A stretch of 47,086 nt of DNA from Chara braunii (lineage: Eukaryota > Streptophyta > Charophyceae > Charales > Characeae), in the NCBI GenBank assembly GCA_003427395.1, contig BFEA01000377.1:1436889-1483974 (forward strand), written 5' to 3'. The number at the start of each line of letters is the position of its first letter. Position 1 is the stretch's first letter. Both the position numbers and the translations under genes were made by a program. Of this stretch, positions 31,619 through 43,346 are shown piece by piece. A model generated the notes under the pieces. The model saw nothing but the letters and a program-made list of their open reading frames with translations, was not told the origin of the DNA and ran no database searches.

Positions 31619-31916
31619 TGGCGAGGCCCCTTCTTGAGGGCTCAATCCTCACGGAATCCTGAAAATCCTGAAAAACTGAAAAGAGCGAATTTTGCAAGAA
31701 AACACACTTTTGCCGGAGGAGATCCTGTGGCTGATAAAGTACGACTTGGGGTTTTAGGCCCCTTTGATCCACTTTTTTACTTTTCTTTTTTGCTGTTGGT
31801 TTATTTGGTGTCCATTCTATGGACTGGTGAGAAGTCTCTCTTATTGAGTAGGGTTGATTCTTCTTTCTCTTACTACAAAAAAGTAAGTAACATCAGTAAC
31901 CATTAATTCACTCTTA
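31619..31916. other. Spacer between two LTRs
   Basis: About 300 bp separate the minus-strand and plus-strand LTRs. AATCCTGAAAATCCTGAAAA is a small local repeat. No gene. Confidence 0.5.
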
Positions 31917-32789
31917 TGCGAGGCGAGTCCAGCAAACAAGGCCGCCCTAAGTGAATGCGGGCCTGATCAGCAATGTGAGGCCTACTATGTAAATTCCGAT
32001 ACTGGGGTACAGTTGGTTGGGTGCGCCCAGGGCCTGAGTAACCGTATCTTTTTCGGCCTTCTAGGCCCTTCGGGATTGTATCTGGGACAGACCCTGGGCC
32101 AGACATGAGGCACAAACTGCATGCAGCACTCACGGCAGTTGGACACACGTAACTGCCCCAGGGGCTGTGGAATGTTCCGGCCTGTGCTGGGGCATGGCCA
32201 CTTGGGCCTGTTGAAAGCCTCTGGGCAGGGGCCCAGACCAGTCAGGCAGCCTATGCCTGGCAGCCAATTCCATAAAGGAAAGTGCCTGCCCACTGGTATG
32301 GCACTAGCTGCTGATGCGAATTGCCTACGCGCTCACGCGCGAGCACGGTTGAATGCAGGCAGCCATAGCCGGGCTTGCCTGCGCATTGCTGGATGACACG
32401 CATGTTGGTCCTCAGGTGCTTGTGGTATCTGTGGGGGGGATCAAGGTTGTGAGTGTAGCAAGGACATACCTGGTGCTTGATGTGGACGGCATTGCCCGAG
32501 ATCTGCTCGTACTTTGGAAAGCTGTTAATGTCACCGGCGCATTGTAGATAGGCTAGATAGTATCTGCCAGTTGTAGTCTGGGCTCCGAGCACCACATAGA
32601 GGAACGCCATTGGTTAATTGGTGATGATGACGAGACTATTTCAACATTGTCAGTTGTGAACTACGTTGTGCTCTTGTTTGGTGTATATCGTGTTGCAATT
32701 TTGCTTTCGGTTCGAGGCCACGACTATCTGGTTCCATATGTATGATGCGGCTTGGTTTCTGGATTTCACTATCGCTCATTTTCCTTGCA
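31917..32789 (+). mobile_element. 5' LTR of the left gypsy-type element
   Basis: Runs from TGCGAGGCGAG to TTCCTTGCA, 873 bp. It is inverted with respect to 40277-41170 and of the same family. A primer-binding site follows three bases later. A CATAAAGG motif near 32272 is the likely TATA element. Confidence 0.8.
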
Positions 32790-32792
32790 CTT

Positions 32793-32810
32793 TGGTATCA
32801 GAGTTGTGGT
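32793..32810 (+). promoter_or_regulatory. Primer-binding site (tRNA-iMet type), plus strand
   Basis: TGGTATCAGAGTTGTGG is complementary to the 3' end of initiator tRNA-Met over its first 11 bases, the usual primer site of plant LTR retrotransposons. Its position three bases after the LTR end confirms orientation. Confidence 0.85.
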
Positions 32811-34080
32811 ACGTATGCGCTCATCTGGCACTTGTGTTCTGCTTATGCGGTGCATGCACGTGGGTAGCTGGGAGAGCGCCCGTGGAAAGTGTGCAGGGAG
32901 GAGGGCGAAGGCAAGCAGGCGACCCACGAGATGAGGGGTATCGCCAAGAAGGCTAATGTGGTGATGTTGGGTGTTTTGCGGTGTGATGAGACCTATCTGA
33001 CACTCGATTGAAGCTGAGGTGGAACGGCGCATAATGCCTGGTTGTGCCAAGGCAATGATTTGTCATCACAAGTGACGCCAGGGGGCAGCGGCTATTTTGA
33101 GGTACGTTGCTCTTGACTTATCTTTTGACACTTCTTACCGTGAGGATGTGTGTTTTGTCTTGAGAGTCCTCATGTGAGGAGTTGAGTGCGCTCAACCTTG
33201 AGAGTCGGCATTGTTGATGTGGAGCATCTGGAAGGAGAGGGCGCTGCTATTTGAAGGGCCCTGGATGAAGCACTGGGTCACGGTCACCATGCCAACCCAT
33301 CGGGAGTAGAGCACGCATGCTTTGCGGCTTTTGTCCTTTTGTCTGCCTGCTGCGCTATATAGAGGTCATGAGGGGCCGGCTAGCCCTAAAAGGAAGACGA
33401 GTGAGATGTCTTTAAATAAATACCTGCGGGATACCTTCCATTGGTTGTGATCGTCGTCCTGTCTCTGACGTTAAATAATTCCTGAGGATGTTGGGGGCTG
33501 TCCTGAACTGCCTCTTGATCAGCCTACTGGTCGGTGTTTGGCTCGCTGCATGCCAGGGCACAAATAGTGCAGGGCTGGCCAGCTCAGCGTTGACTTGGAG
33601 CACAGGGGTGGGCCGTGCACACCTTTAGACACCAGCGCCATCTGGATTGCTCAGGAACACTGGCGTCAAGTGACTTCAAGAAGAATTGATAGACGTAGAT
33701 TCAGGTGAGTTCATTCAGGTGATAGTTCATTCCCAATTCCATTCTGCAAACAGCCATACAAATGGTCCTATTTTTATCTTTGATTAGTTATCTTCCAAAC
33801 TCAGCGCTGACCAATGTTGAGTTGATGTGACAGCCATTAACACATCTGACAGACTGCATAGGTAGAATTATTTATCTTTTTGCACTTGCTTTCTGTTTGG
33901 GAACTAGTAAAGTAAAATAGTGTTATTTGTGGGAGTCTGAACTTACCTGCTGAACCCAACTAGGTATCCTCTGTCATGGCAACCGATTAATTAATTTAGT
34001 ATTTTAAATTGGTCTGATCACTACGCTGCGGTAGGCATCATAGAGTGCCCTAGTTCAGATTGTGTGAAGTGTTGTAGCAT
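32811..34080 (+). other. Untranslated leader of the left element
   Basis: Non-coding between primer site and gag. The complement of 39001-40255 aligns with it along its length at roughly 70% by eye. Landmarks include GCAGGGCTGGCCAGCTCAGC (about 33570), the CACAGGGGTGGGCCG block and ACATCTGACAG (33842). The conserved long leader may carry packaging and dimerisation functions, as in other LTR elements, but nothing specific is visible. Confidence 0.7.
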
Positions 34081-34543
34081 ATGAGCGATGGAGATTACAT
34101 CTATCCGAACGACCAGATTTTGCGATGGACGAGCCGAAGGCTTTTGTTGGTCCACGTAGCGTTAGGGACCGAGGGAAACCGTCCTTTGTTCCAGAGAGCT
34201 AGGGAGAGACGGCGCTAGCAGCAGATTGCAACGGACGCAGAGGCCAGCAGAGCTTTCGCTAGGGAAGCAGCTGCGGCAGCGTTAGCAATGACTACGGACG
34301 CGCAACAAAGTTCCCAGGCCAGTGGTTCAGGGAGTGGTGGGGCCACAAACGCACAGCCCCAAAGTCGGTCAGCTGGCGTAATGAGGAGCCAGCGGGCAGT
34401 GTTGACCCTTGAGGAGGTCGCCAGATGCTCGCAAAGTGCAGCTACAACATGCATTGTCAGAGGCAGAGAAAGAATCATTAGACGGAGGGCCAGGATGCAG
34501 CGGAGGCAATCGAACATACAAGAGTTAGAGGAAATGGACTTAC
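34081..34543 (+). pseudogene. Gag N-terminal fragment, left element
   Basis: Starts MSDGDYIYPNDQILRW, matching the start of the right-hand gag at 39000 (MSDTEDTPPDNRILR). It continues with an Arg/Gln/Ala-rich region to RRRARMQRR then ELEEMDL, equivalent to RRTRMQRR and ELEMMDL at about 38495-38435 on the minus strand. An in-frame TAG lies at 34216-34218. The match ends at about 34543, where sequence switches directly to the RT of the right-hand element on the opposite strand. The zinc knuckle, protease and polymerase are absent. Not functional. Confidence 0.85.
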
Positions 34544-35452
34544 ACTCGTCTGTCCACTCCCACGGGGTGTCAAGGCGGGTCAGATCAGTCAAAGGAGCGG
34601 CCACTGTACTATAGTTCTTGACAAAAGTCCTGTAGTAGCCTGTCATTCCTAAGAAAGATCTCATCTCAGTCACAGACAGAGGACGTGGCCAATCACGAAT
34701 GCTGGCCACCTTCGCGTCATCGGGCTTCAACCCTTCTGCGGAAATCTCATGACCCAAGTACAAGACACAGGTGCGGCCAAACTCGCACTTCTCACCGTTG
34801 ATCTTGAACTTGTGCTGTCGCAGGAGACCAAGGACTTTGTCCAAGTGTGCAACATGCGCCTCGACAATCTTACTAAAAATAAGTATGTCATCGAGGTGCA
34901 CGATGACGAACTTATCCAAGTAGTCGTGAAAAATCCGATTCATAGCGTGCTGAAAGGTGCCAGGAGCATTGCAAAGGCCGAAAGGCATCACCACAAACTC
35001 GTACAGACCGTACCTGGTCTGAAAGGCGGTTTTGTGTTGATCCTCGGGCNNGATTGCAATCCGATGGTACCCGGACTTCAGATCTATCTTACTGAAGTAC
35101 CGACACCCTTGCACTCTATCTAACAGATCATCGATGCGCGGTAGGGGCTCTCTGTTCTTTACAGTGATGGCATTGAGGCCCCTATAGTCAATGCACATCC
35201 TAAGTGTCTCCTCCTTCTTAGGTACGAATAAAACGGGAGACCCATAAGAAGAGACACTCCGCCGGATCCATCCCTTCTCTACGAGTTCCTTGAGTTGTCG
35301 GCGAAGCTCATCAAGCTCGCCTGGAGACATCCGATAGATCCTACCTTTCGGGATACTAGACCCTGGGATAATCTCTATCACGTGGACGACCTCCCTCTCT
35401 ACAACCCCTGTCGGCTCTTCAAATAGATCAGGGTACTTGGCAACTACTCCCT
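34544..35452 (-). pseudogene. Ty3/gypsy reverse transcriptase, truncated
   Basis: Minus-strand frame open from the plastid junction ([12 protein letters not shown]) through [14 protein letters not shown] at 35381. RT motifs in order are [32 protein letters not shown] (first catalytic Asp), MPFGLCNAP and VHLDDILIFS, followed by LGHEIS and FLGMTGYYR. The catalytic box is HLDD rather than the usual YxDD/FxDD. The order and spacing identify Ty3/gypsy pol. Sequence stops at WTDEC, where the RNase H region should start, and runs into antisense gag. RNase H, integrase and the 3' LTR are missing. Two N at 35050-35051 lie inside. The frame appears open past the junction only because antisense gag happens to be open. 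Confidence 0.92.
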
Positions 35453-35575
35453 AGAATACATTTTATTGAATTAGAAATTAATATATTTGAGAAGTGAGTA
35501 TTGATAATGAATAAAAATCATGTTATTTACATTTTACTTAATTTCTCTTTCTTTCTATATAGAAAAAAAATATTA

Positions 35576-35602
35576 AGAAGAAGAATAGTCTATTCTTCTT
35601 CT
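35576..35602. repeat. Perfect 13-bp hairpin in plastid-like DNA
   Basis: AGAAGAAGAATAG (35576-35588), one T, then the exact complement CTATTCTTCTTCT (35590-35602). Such stem-loops are typical of plastid 3' UTRs, where they stabilise mRNA ends. Parent gene not identified. Confidence 0.85.
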
Positions 35603-35688
35603 ATCATATAGAACTATATCGCTTATTACCTATTATTACTTATATTCTATTTGTATCTCATTTGGATCATTAGTTTATATATTCATCA

Positions 35689-35886
<198 letters not shown>

Positions 35887-36036
35887 AATATTGTTTTTTC
35901 TTAATTGTAAAAATGAAAATCCAGTTATGTTTTCCTGGGTATCATTATCATTGAAATAAGTCTTATTTTGGAGCTTGTATGTAAATATAACTTTTAGGTT
36001 TGAAATCTTTTCATTCTTTATCATTTTTTTCTTGAA
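35887..36036 (-). other. Unassigned AT-rich piece, probably plastid
   Basis: Lies between the chlN and atpA pieces. The minus-strand frame is open (contains [20 protein letters not shown]) and continuous with both neighbours, but I cannot match it to a plastid gene. It could be plastid intergenic or ycf sequence, or mitochondrial. Confidence 0.45.
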
Positions 36037-36204
36037 AGCGAAGGCTTCCAATTCTGCAAATCGAGCTAGCTCTAATTTCAATTTTCCAGCTACTTGTTTC
36101 ATTGCTTTAATTTGTGCAGCTGAACCTACTCGAGAGACCGAAATGCCTACATTAATTGCAGGTCGAATTCCTGCATTAAATAAATGTGCAGATAGGAAAA
36201 TTTG
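36037..36204 (-). pseudogene. atpA: atpA fragment (plastid ATP synthase CF1 alpha subunit)
   Basis: The minus-strand translation contains [20 protein letters not shown] and [20 protein letters not shown], a diagnostic conserved stretch of plastid AtpA, the regulatory alpha subunit of CF1 on the thylakoid. Exactly 56 codons (QIFLSA to LEAFA) are present of about 500. The upstream junction is at the CAA of QIF, fused to retrotransposon codons ending VKMP; the downstream junction follows AFA. A substitution (SAHLFN for the usual SADLFN) shows it is free to drift. Confidence 0.93.
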
Positions 36205-36928
36205 TGGCATTTTCACCGGCTCGCCTGCAAGAGAGACATAAACTAGGTACATACCCTCCTCCTGATTTTGCTTATAATAGTTATAGAACGGGGCCGCACA
36301 CATGCATCCATGAGACTCGATCAGACTTAGCTTTGAACTTGTGCAATCTCGCGGTCCCTCCACCTGGCAATGTATGCTTGACCACTTTTCGGTCCCAGTC
36401 AAGCTGGGGCTGAGCCACAGAGAGGTAGTACATTCCTAGTAACATATCCATTGGGAGCTCGTCACTCACTAGGAACGAGACGCGATGTCTCAATTCCCCT
36501 CCCGCGTACAGGAAACAACACTCAACATCCTGGAGGTCATCATTGACTACCATGCGCTGTTTGTTGGCACAGGTCGACTCCACAGGTCGACTTATGCGTT
36601 GCACTCGCCCCTGTAAACGCAGCCTCTCAACGCACGCGCGACTAATAAAGTTCCTTGTCGAGCAAGTGTCATAATAGGCCCCGGCCTTGCTGCCACCAAT
36701 GACAACCTCACTGACGAACATCTCACCCTTAGGGGCTTTGACTAGGGCCGTCCAAGAAGCTAGCGGATCTGATCTAGACCACTCCACCTCTAGCTCCTCT
36801 AAGGACACATTCATCGAACAGAGGGTCAATGGGTCTGAACGTGTTTGCGGGACGACACTGGAGTCAGTAGCTTGGGCCATCTCGAGATGGCGAGGGTGTC
36901 TCCACCACCTCGACCCTAGCAGGAACAA
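36205..36928 (-). pseudogene. Retrotransposon aspartic protease region
   Basis: Minus strand, same frame as the upstream gag but separated by stops (37019-37021 and two adjacent TAGs just before 36928). Contains FVSEVVIGGSKAGAYYDTCS, where residue 87 is the catalytic Asp, and [11 protein letters not shown], the second conserved hydrophobic-Gly motif of retroviral-type proteases. The active-site triad reads DTC instead of DS/TG, with TGC in place of a glycine codon. A frameshift near 36290 moves reading to the frame of [20 protein letters not shown], which runs into the plastid insertion at 36204. Non-functional as it stands. Confidence 0.8.
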
Positions 36929-37018
36929 CTACTATTCCAACTGGCCCGACATGTTTCCCGGAGCACTGCCTGAAGTACTGGCAACGTTGCTACCAACGGG
37001 TTGAGAGGATCCCAACAC

Positions 37019-39000
37019 CTACCCCATCGTAGGTGAGATCTTTTCTGTCACCTTCTTATTGCGGCACTTGAATTGGTTGTGGCCATATTGGCCACAACGA
37101 ATACAGGCCTGCCGTGAGTAACGGTCTCTCCACACGTCCTCTGTAAGACCTGCTTTCTCCCATGGAGGAGCGTTGGGGTCAACTTGACTCCTAGACCGGG
37201 AGCCTCCACGACGTCTAACGGCCGCCTTTCCTTTTTGAACTACGACAGCGACCACTCCACCATCTGAAGTTTCTATGCTGCCCGCCTCTGAACCTTCTCC
37301 CTCCTGGAAGTGTTCACCTACTTCGATAGTGGAACCATCGTTATCGACAAACATTAAGCGACCCTTCGCCTTCCAGTTAGGAGGCAGTGTCTTCTTCCTC
37401 CCATCCGTAGTGGGTGCTTGTCCATGCCCTATCTTAGCCTCAAGGTCTAGGGCCATCTTGCTGAATGGAGGGAAGTTGTGCATATTGATCTTGGCCTCTC
37501 TTGCCAACTGGTTCCTGAGAGGCTGAGAAAAGCATCTCAAGTACGAGGTAAGGAGAACCTGGGGGTCATAGCGCACCCTTGGGACACAGATCAGACGCTC
37601 AACAGCGTCAGTGTCTTTCCTTATTGACTTAAACTGCCTCATGTGCAGTGTCAGGATCGCATCAGTGGCCCTTTGGGCCTCCTGAGGATCATGCCAGCTT
37701 ATCTCCACCATCTTAAGGAAGTCCTCCAATTTATGGGAGGCTGCCCAAGCGCGAAAGTCATGACCATACCCCTGGAGTTGTACTAAACCACTCAACCATC
37801 TTGCTGCACTACCCTCTAGGTAGGAAGCAGCCACAAACACTTCTTCGTGCGGCAAGGTAAGTTTACACCGAACATAGACTGGCACTGCCCTCAACCATGT
37901 GTCGAGGTCTTCGCCTCTCTTATCCCTTGTGAAGGGTTTTGCGGCAGCGATGGCTGTCTTTGGAACCCACTGTGGTTGTCCCGGTCCCTGCACCACTCCG
38001 GGCTGTACACCCGGTGATAAGGCCTGCTGTGTTAGCTGCTGAGGCTGTGTGCCCTGCGGCTGCACAGGCTGCGAGACAGCAGGCTGCGTGGTGACTGCAA
38101 CCTGCAACGGAGTTTGGGTGAACACTGTCTGAACAGGAACCTGCAAACTAGTCCCTGCTAATACCCCTCCTGATAGCTGCATGCCCAGGGAAACGATCGC
38201 TACCGATGACGGGGCTACATATGGGGATACCCCTGTCACCGGTGGGACAGAAAGAGGAGGATATGGCACGGGCCAGGCACCAGGCCCGGCTGATGACGGT
38301 GCTGCCTGAGTACGCCTTGCCAGCACGGCTAGGCTCTGTTGGATATCCTGAAGGATGGTAGTCTGATGCTCCTGCATCTCTATTACTCCTAGCAGGGCCC
38401 TCCTAACTACCCTCACATCATCATCCATGTTCGTCAGGTCCATCATCTCTAACTCCTCTATGTCTGCCCCTCTCCGCTGCATCCTGGTTCTCCTTATAAT
38501 CATCTTCTCCTTCTCCGCTTTTATCTGTCCTAGTGCCTGCTGTAGCTATGCCTCCTGCAGGGCTGCCTGCTGGATGGGGACATCCTCTGGGGTCAACACT
38601 ACTGCGTGGCTTGCCATCACGCCAGTGGACTGACTCACGGTCTGCGCGACCGTTGACCCGATGATCCCTGAACTGCTGGCCTGGGAAGTCTGCTGCGCAG
38701 AAGTGACCATAGTGGAAGTGGCCATGGCTGCTGTAGCAGCGGCCTCGCTAGCTAAAGCGCTGCTGGCCTCGGCTGCTCTAGCTCTCCTCTGCTGCTGCTG
38801 TCTCTCCCTAAGCTGGCGGAACAGAATCCTATCACTCTCCGGTCCTCGGCTGCTCTAGCTCTCCTCTGCTGCTGCTGTCTCTCCCTAAGCTGGCGGAACA
38901 GAATCCTATCACTCTCCGGTCCTAGGGACACGTGGGCTATCGGGCGTCTAGCTGATCGCAAGATCCGGTTGTCCGGTGGTGTGTCCTCCGTGTCGCTCAT
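37019..39000 (-). pseudogene. Gag polyprotein, right element
   Basis: Starts at MSDTEDT (39000). The longest intact part is 38503-37019 (494 codons). It contains a Pro/Gln/Val-rich region, then a retrotransposon gag domain (FTRDKRGEDLDTWLRAVPVY, later SYLEGSAARWLSG). Near its end is a CCHC zinc knuckle, CIRCGQYGHNQFKC (about 37105-37064), for RNA packaging. Gag forms the virus-like particle. Lesions are a 76-bp tandem duplication (38768-38919) that shifts frame and an in-frame TAG near 38550. Gag and protease share one frame, suggesting a single gag-pol frame in the ancestor. Confidence 0.88.
38768..38919. repeat. 76-bp tandem duplication inside gag
   Basis: CCTCGGCTGCTCTAGCTC starts at 38768 and 38844, and the two copies look identical. 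Since 76 is not a multiple of three, it breaks the gag frame and post-dates mobility of this copy. Confidence 0.93.
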
Positions 39001-40255
39001 ATGGTACAGCACTGTGCACTGTCTACACTTGGTCATTCAAGATGCCTACCGTAACAGAGTGCACAAACCAATTTAAAATAAATAAATACTTAATTGGTGG
39101 CTATTCCGGAGCAGATACATCCGAGTTCTAACAGGTAAGTCCAGATTCCTACAAACGAATCTATTTTTAGTTTGACTAGTCCGCAAATAGAAGCATCATG
39201 AACAAAAAAGTCCTAACTAATGCTGCCTGTCAGATGTCAATGGCTGTACATCTAACTAATCAAAACAGAAAATTAATATCATTTGTGTGGATAGGACAGC
39301 ATGGTATTTTCTCGAACTTATCAACTGGAATCAACCCCTTCCTTAGTTCCCCTGAGTATCACTTGACGTCAGCGTCCCTGAGCAATCTGGAGAGCGTCAC
39401 GTGTCTAAAGGTGTGTGTNCGNCCCACCCCTGTGCCCCGAGTATCTGCTGAGCTGGCCAGCCCTGCACTGGATTATCCTCGCGTGCAGCGAGCCTTACAA
39501 CCATTGGCTGATCCAGAGGCAATTTAACGTCCGCCCCCAAGTGACTCCAGGAATTCTTTTACTTCGCAGTCGGACGACGATCACAGCCAATGGTTCCCCT
39601 TCCGGTGCTTATTTAAAGACGCCCGGTCTCGTCTCCCTCAAGGGCTGGCCTGCCCAACAGTACCCATCTAACAGCGCAGCAGCCGAACAAAGGACAAGCA
39701 GCAAGGCATGTGTGCTCTACTCCCTATGGGTTGGCATGGTGACCGTGACCCAGTGCTTCGTCCAGGGCCCTTCAGAAAGCTCCGCCCATATTCTCCCAGA
39801 TGCTCCACGTGAACTTTGCCGACTCTCAAGGTTGAGCGCACTCGACACCTCACAATGAGAGGACTCTCAAGAAGGAACACACAACCTCACGGTAAGAAGT
39901 GTTGGAGAGGGTAGATAAGGTTAAGAGCAACGTACCTCAATTAGCTGCCCCCAACCACAGAGATAATCTCACCAGATGACCAAATGGCGATTGCGATGAC
40001 CAGTCACTGCATCGGCACAACCAGCATTATCTCGTGGTTCCACCTCAGCATCAATCGCACGTTAGATAGGTCTCATCACACTGTCCAGACCACATTACTC
40101 ATTCGTAGCCTTCTTGGCGATCCCCTCACCTCCTGGGTCGCCACTCACTCGCCTCCGCCCTCCTCACTACACACCACTTACGGCCAAACTCGGCCAGCAG
40201 ACCGCATGTATGTACCGCATAAGGCAGAAGACAAGCGCCAGATGAGCGCAATCGT
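39001..40255 (-). other. Untranslated leader of the right element
   Basis: Inverted homologue of 32811-34080. Contains GCTGAGCTGGCCAGCCCTGC (about 39447) and N at 39419 and 39422. No gene. Plus-strand frames such as 39415-39858 are antisense to the leader and have no support. Confidence 0.7.
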
Positions 40256-40273
40256 ACCACAGCGCTGATACCA
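40256..40273 (-). promoter_or_regulatory. Primer-binding site, minus strand
   Basis: The complement reads TGGTATCAGCGCTGTGG, three bases after the LTR end CCTTGCA. It matches the iMet-type site of the left element except for GCG in place of GAG, and shows that this element is transcribed leftward. Confidence 0.8.
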
Positions 40274-40276
40274 AAT

Positions 40277-41170
40277 TGCAAGGAAGATGAGCAATAGCGA
40301 ACTTCAGCAATCAAACAGCATCATACATATGAGTCCAGATAGTCTTGACCTCGAACCAACAGCAGAATTGCGTCACGAGATTCACCAAATAAGAACACAC
40401 CAAGAGTTCATAATTGACAATGCTGAAATAGTCCCATCATCATCAACGAAGAACCGGAGTTGATATCCTATCTGGCGCTCGGCGCCCAGACTACATGTGG
40501 CAGATCCTATCTAGCGTATACTACGAAGCCGAAAGATGACGTCAACAGCATTCCCGAAGTACGAGCATATGGCGACCAATGTCGCACGCTTCCAGCACCA
40601 GGTACGTCTCGCGCTACACTCACAACCTCGTTCCCCAACTCACAGATGCCACTAGCACCCAAGGACCACCCTGTGCTTCACCCAGATTACAGCAGCGCAG
40701 CTCGGCTATGGCTGCGTGCTCCTTCCCTGCTCGCCCGTGAGAGCGTAGGCGCCAGCCAGCAAATAGCGCAGCATGCAGCCAGCACCCGAATGCCGAATGA
40801 GGAGGCAGGCCCTTTGCTATATCGAAGTGGCCTGCCTGCGTCCAGTCCCAGGAAGCTCTTAGTAGGCCCCGGTAGCCTGAGGCCCAGCACGACGAGAACA
40901 GGCCTTGGGCCTGAGGTGATTGCATGTGCCCAACTGCCTTTGGTCTGTGTTTGGCCCGGTACCCGTATCCAGCCCAGGGCCTGCTTCACGTACATTCACA
41001 CAGGAGGCCCAGGGCCTGGGTTCACTCAACCAACTGGTGCTGCGCAACTGCCTGAATTTCCCTGAGTTGCGTGGTGACCAGAAAAGGCCCCTGAGGGCCT
41101 CGTCGAGCCTGCCTTCACTAGGGCTGCAAAAATGGGGCCTTATGGGGCTCATAGAGGCAGTGGCCTCGCA
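40277..41170 (-). mobile_element. 5' LTR of the right gypsy-type element
   Basis: 894 bp. On the minus strand it runs TGCGAGGCCACTG to CCTTGCA. Same family as 31917-32789, in inverted orientation. The bases next to it (TTTGC) do not match those left of 31917 (TCTTA), so no target duplication joins the two LTRs as one insertion. Confidence 0.8.
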
Positions 41171-41948
41171 TTTGCCTGTTCTGTCCTCTCTATCTTATAG
41201 CTTATTAGTCCAAGCTCAGTTCCAGGTATCTGCAGACCCCATGGCACTTGTTGGTCCAGTGTCCCCGTGAGTTAACTGTACGAATATGAAAGAACAGATA
41301 TGCGGTGGAAGTTGTTAAGCACATGTTCAGAGCGAGAAGTTCCGGGCGTCTAGGGGTGTCCCAGCGCAATTGTACTGAGAAAGTAAGTTTTCAGTCTATC
41401 ATTCTGACAGCTTCAGACACAGACCAGTCCCAGAATAGTGGAGTGGAAGACATATCATACTACCCTACTCCTTTTTTTTTTCTTTTTTCTTCTTGTCCCT
41501 ATCGTCGAGCTGTGTTTTTGCCACTAGCCCTGCCGGCTCCCTTGAAATTCATCTTATCCCTTCTTCTCCTGTTTGTCGACTGCTTTCCTCAGTCTAACCC
41601 GTTTCCAGGCAGCTGCAGTCCATCACTGATTGTCTGTTCCTCTATTGAACTGTCCAGGTCCTGTCCTTGTTCCCTGCCCTCCCACCCCTCATGTCTTCCC
41701 ACTGAATACATTCATACTCTCTTTCCTTCTAGGCATGTTTCCTGTCTTCATTTCCTGACAAAAAGCCTGTTTCCTATGTCTTCCTTTCCTGATAAAAAGC
41801 CTGTTTCCTATTTCTTCATTTCCTGATAAAAAGCCTGTTTCCTGTGTCTTCATTTCTTGATCCCTTTTTATCCCTACATCCCCCTTGCAAAGACCCAGGG
41901 CACCCTAAACCAAATAAGATGGGGCGTGCTCAAGCGAAGCCCTCATCT
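41171..41948. other. Non-coding with a 34-bp tandem repeat
   Basis: From about 41735 to 41860 the unit CTGTTTCCTATGTCTTC plus ATTTCCTGATAAAAAGC (34 bp) recurs almost four times with small changes. Nearby sequence is pyrimidine-rich. No gene is supported; the 173-codon frame at 41305-41826 runs through the repeat and has no domain. Confidence 0.75.
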
Positions 41949-42389
41949 TTTTTTTTTTTTTTTTTCAGAGGCTAGTTGCTAGGCTCACAATGATCGCTGG
42001 AAGCAGTCAGCTATAGTTGCCCTGAAGAGAAGAGGCTACCTCCCATCCCATCCTCGCGTCAATACTCCTAGTGCACCCCCTATTCCTACTATCCTACCTC
42101 AGTGTGACCAGCACTCAGGACCATTACCCAGCATCCCATTGTACATCCGACAGCCTGCCAGCATTTATTGCCCTGTTTCCAGGGGATTAACCGTGCAGGG
42201 TTAATGATAAGTATGTTGGACAACAGTACACTTCAGGGCGCCGCCTCTTCAGTCTGCGTCAGCCCGCCAGATCCCTCATTTTTCCCTAGCGGCTACTTCC
42301 TACTTCTTTTGAATATCCGCCGATACCTTCCGTGTCCTGTTTGTTAACCCGCTGCTTCCTTACTTGGTCCCATCAGCCTGTGGTCTTGC

Positions 42390-43290
42390 TCACTCTGCTC
42401 CGTACCATTGCATATCGACCATTGCCAGCTGGTGGGGTGGGAAGGGGTCGGGGAATTCTGTGGATGGTCGCAGCGGGATCTCCTGACCTATCGTAGTCCA
42501 GTCTCTGAAGCAAATACGGTAGTCTCTCCTGAATTCCTCCTGGTGACACTCCTTGGCGGGCCTGCCATCCCAGCGGACAGATGCGATCCAGCCCCCATTC
42601 TCACTGCCCAACCAGTCCCTAGAGAATTGATGAATTGCTTGTGTTATGTCTTTTTATTAATGAAACAGCTGAAGTCGGTTTTGCCACTGTGTCATGAGTT
42701 CTTGTTGAATATATTGTTTTATCATGTCTGTTACCTCTTCCCCAGCTATGCGGACCCCCTCGATAGCATGGATACATTGTTTTCTCCAGAGGGTCCACAT
42801 GACAGCTCTCCTCCCAAACATGTTGTTTTCAAAAGTGTTGTCAGTGGGGGAGGTCCATGCCTCGCATAATATGGCCCTACAATCCCATGGCCATTTGGAC
42901 CTAATGCCCAACAGCGTCCATATCCTATCCACCATCGCCATGTGAGAACAGACCCCGAACATTGCATGAATATATGCTCTATGGTTTTAGGAATTTTGTG
43001 GGAGGGGAAGATGGGGTGTCACGACTTACACCACGGTAGCGCCCGCCCTTCTGCTCGAGATATGTACGATCTATCAGCCAATCGTTGGTGGTTAGGCAGC
43101 GATGTTTTATCTGCCACTGCATCGAGGCCATCTTCGCTGGCCTAGACCTTGTGGCGGTGAACCAGCGGATGGGGCGGATGGCCTGAATTCCTACGTTTAA
43201 ATGAGACCTCAATCGAGCCTTCACTGTTTCTTTCATGTTCACCTTTGGTCGCAGCAGACGGTAGGTGACCTTCACCGTCAAAGTATGCAA
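42390..43290 (-). pseudogene. LINE ORF2 C-terminal region
   Basis: Segments 43290-42979 (YRLLRPKVNMKETVKA), 42962-42657 (RRAVMWTLWRKQCIHAIEG) and 42611-42390 (RRDYRICFRDWTT) align in order with the 17.0-18.0-kb LINE (YRLLRPKVNIKETLKA, RRAVVWALWRKRCIDVMED). The zinc-binding stretch lies at about 43060-42940 and is frame-shifted. Stops and shifts rule out function. Confidence 0.82.
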
Positions 43291-43346
43291 CTTTAGATTC
43301 TCCCCCGACCTACGTTTTTGCGTAGGGGCCCACTGCCATTCCTCGA

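Noticed and set aside
34215-34543. Apparent C-terminal extension of the RT frame
   Set aside because: It is antisense to the left element's gag. The same antisense strand is partly open at 38427-38858, explained by Gln/Ala/Arg-rich gag codons.
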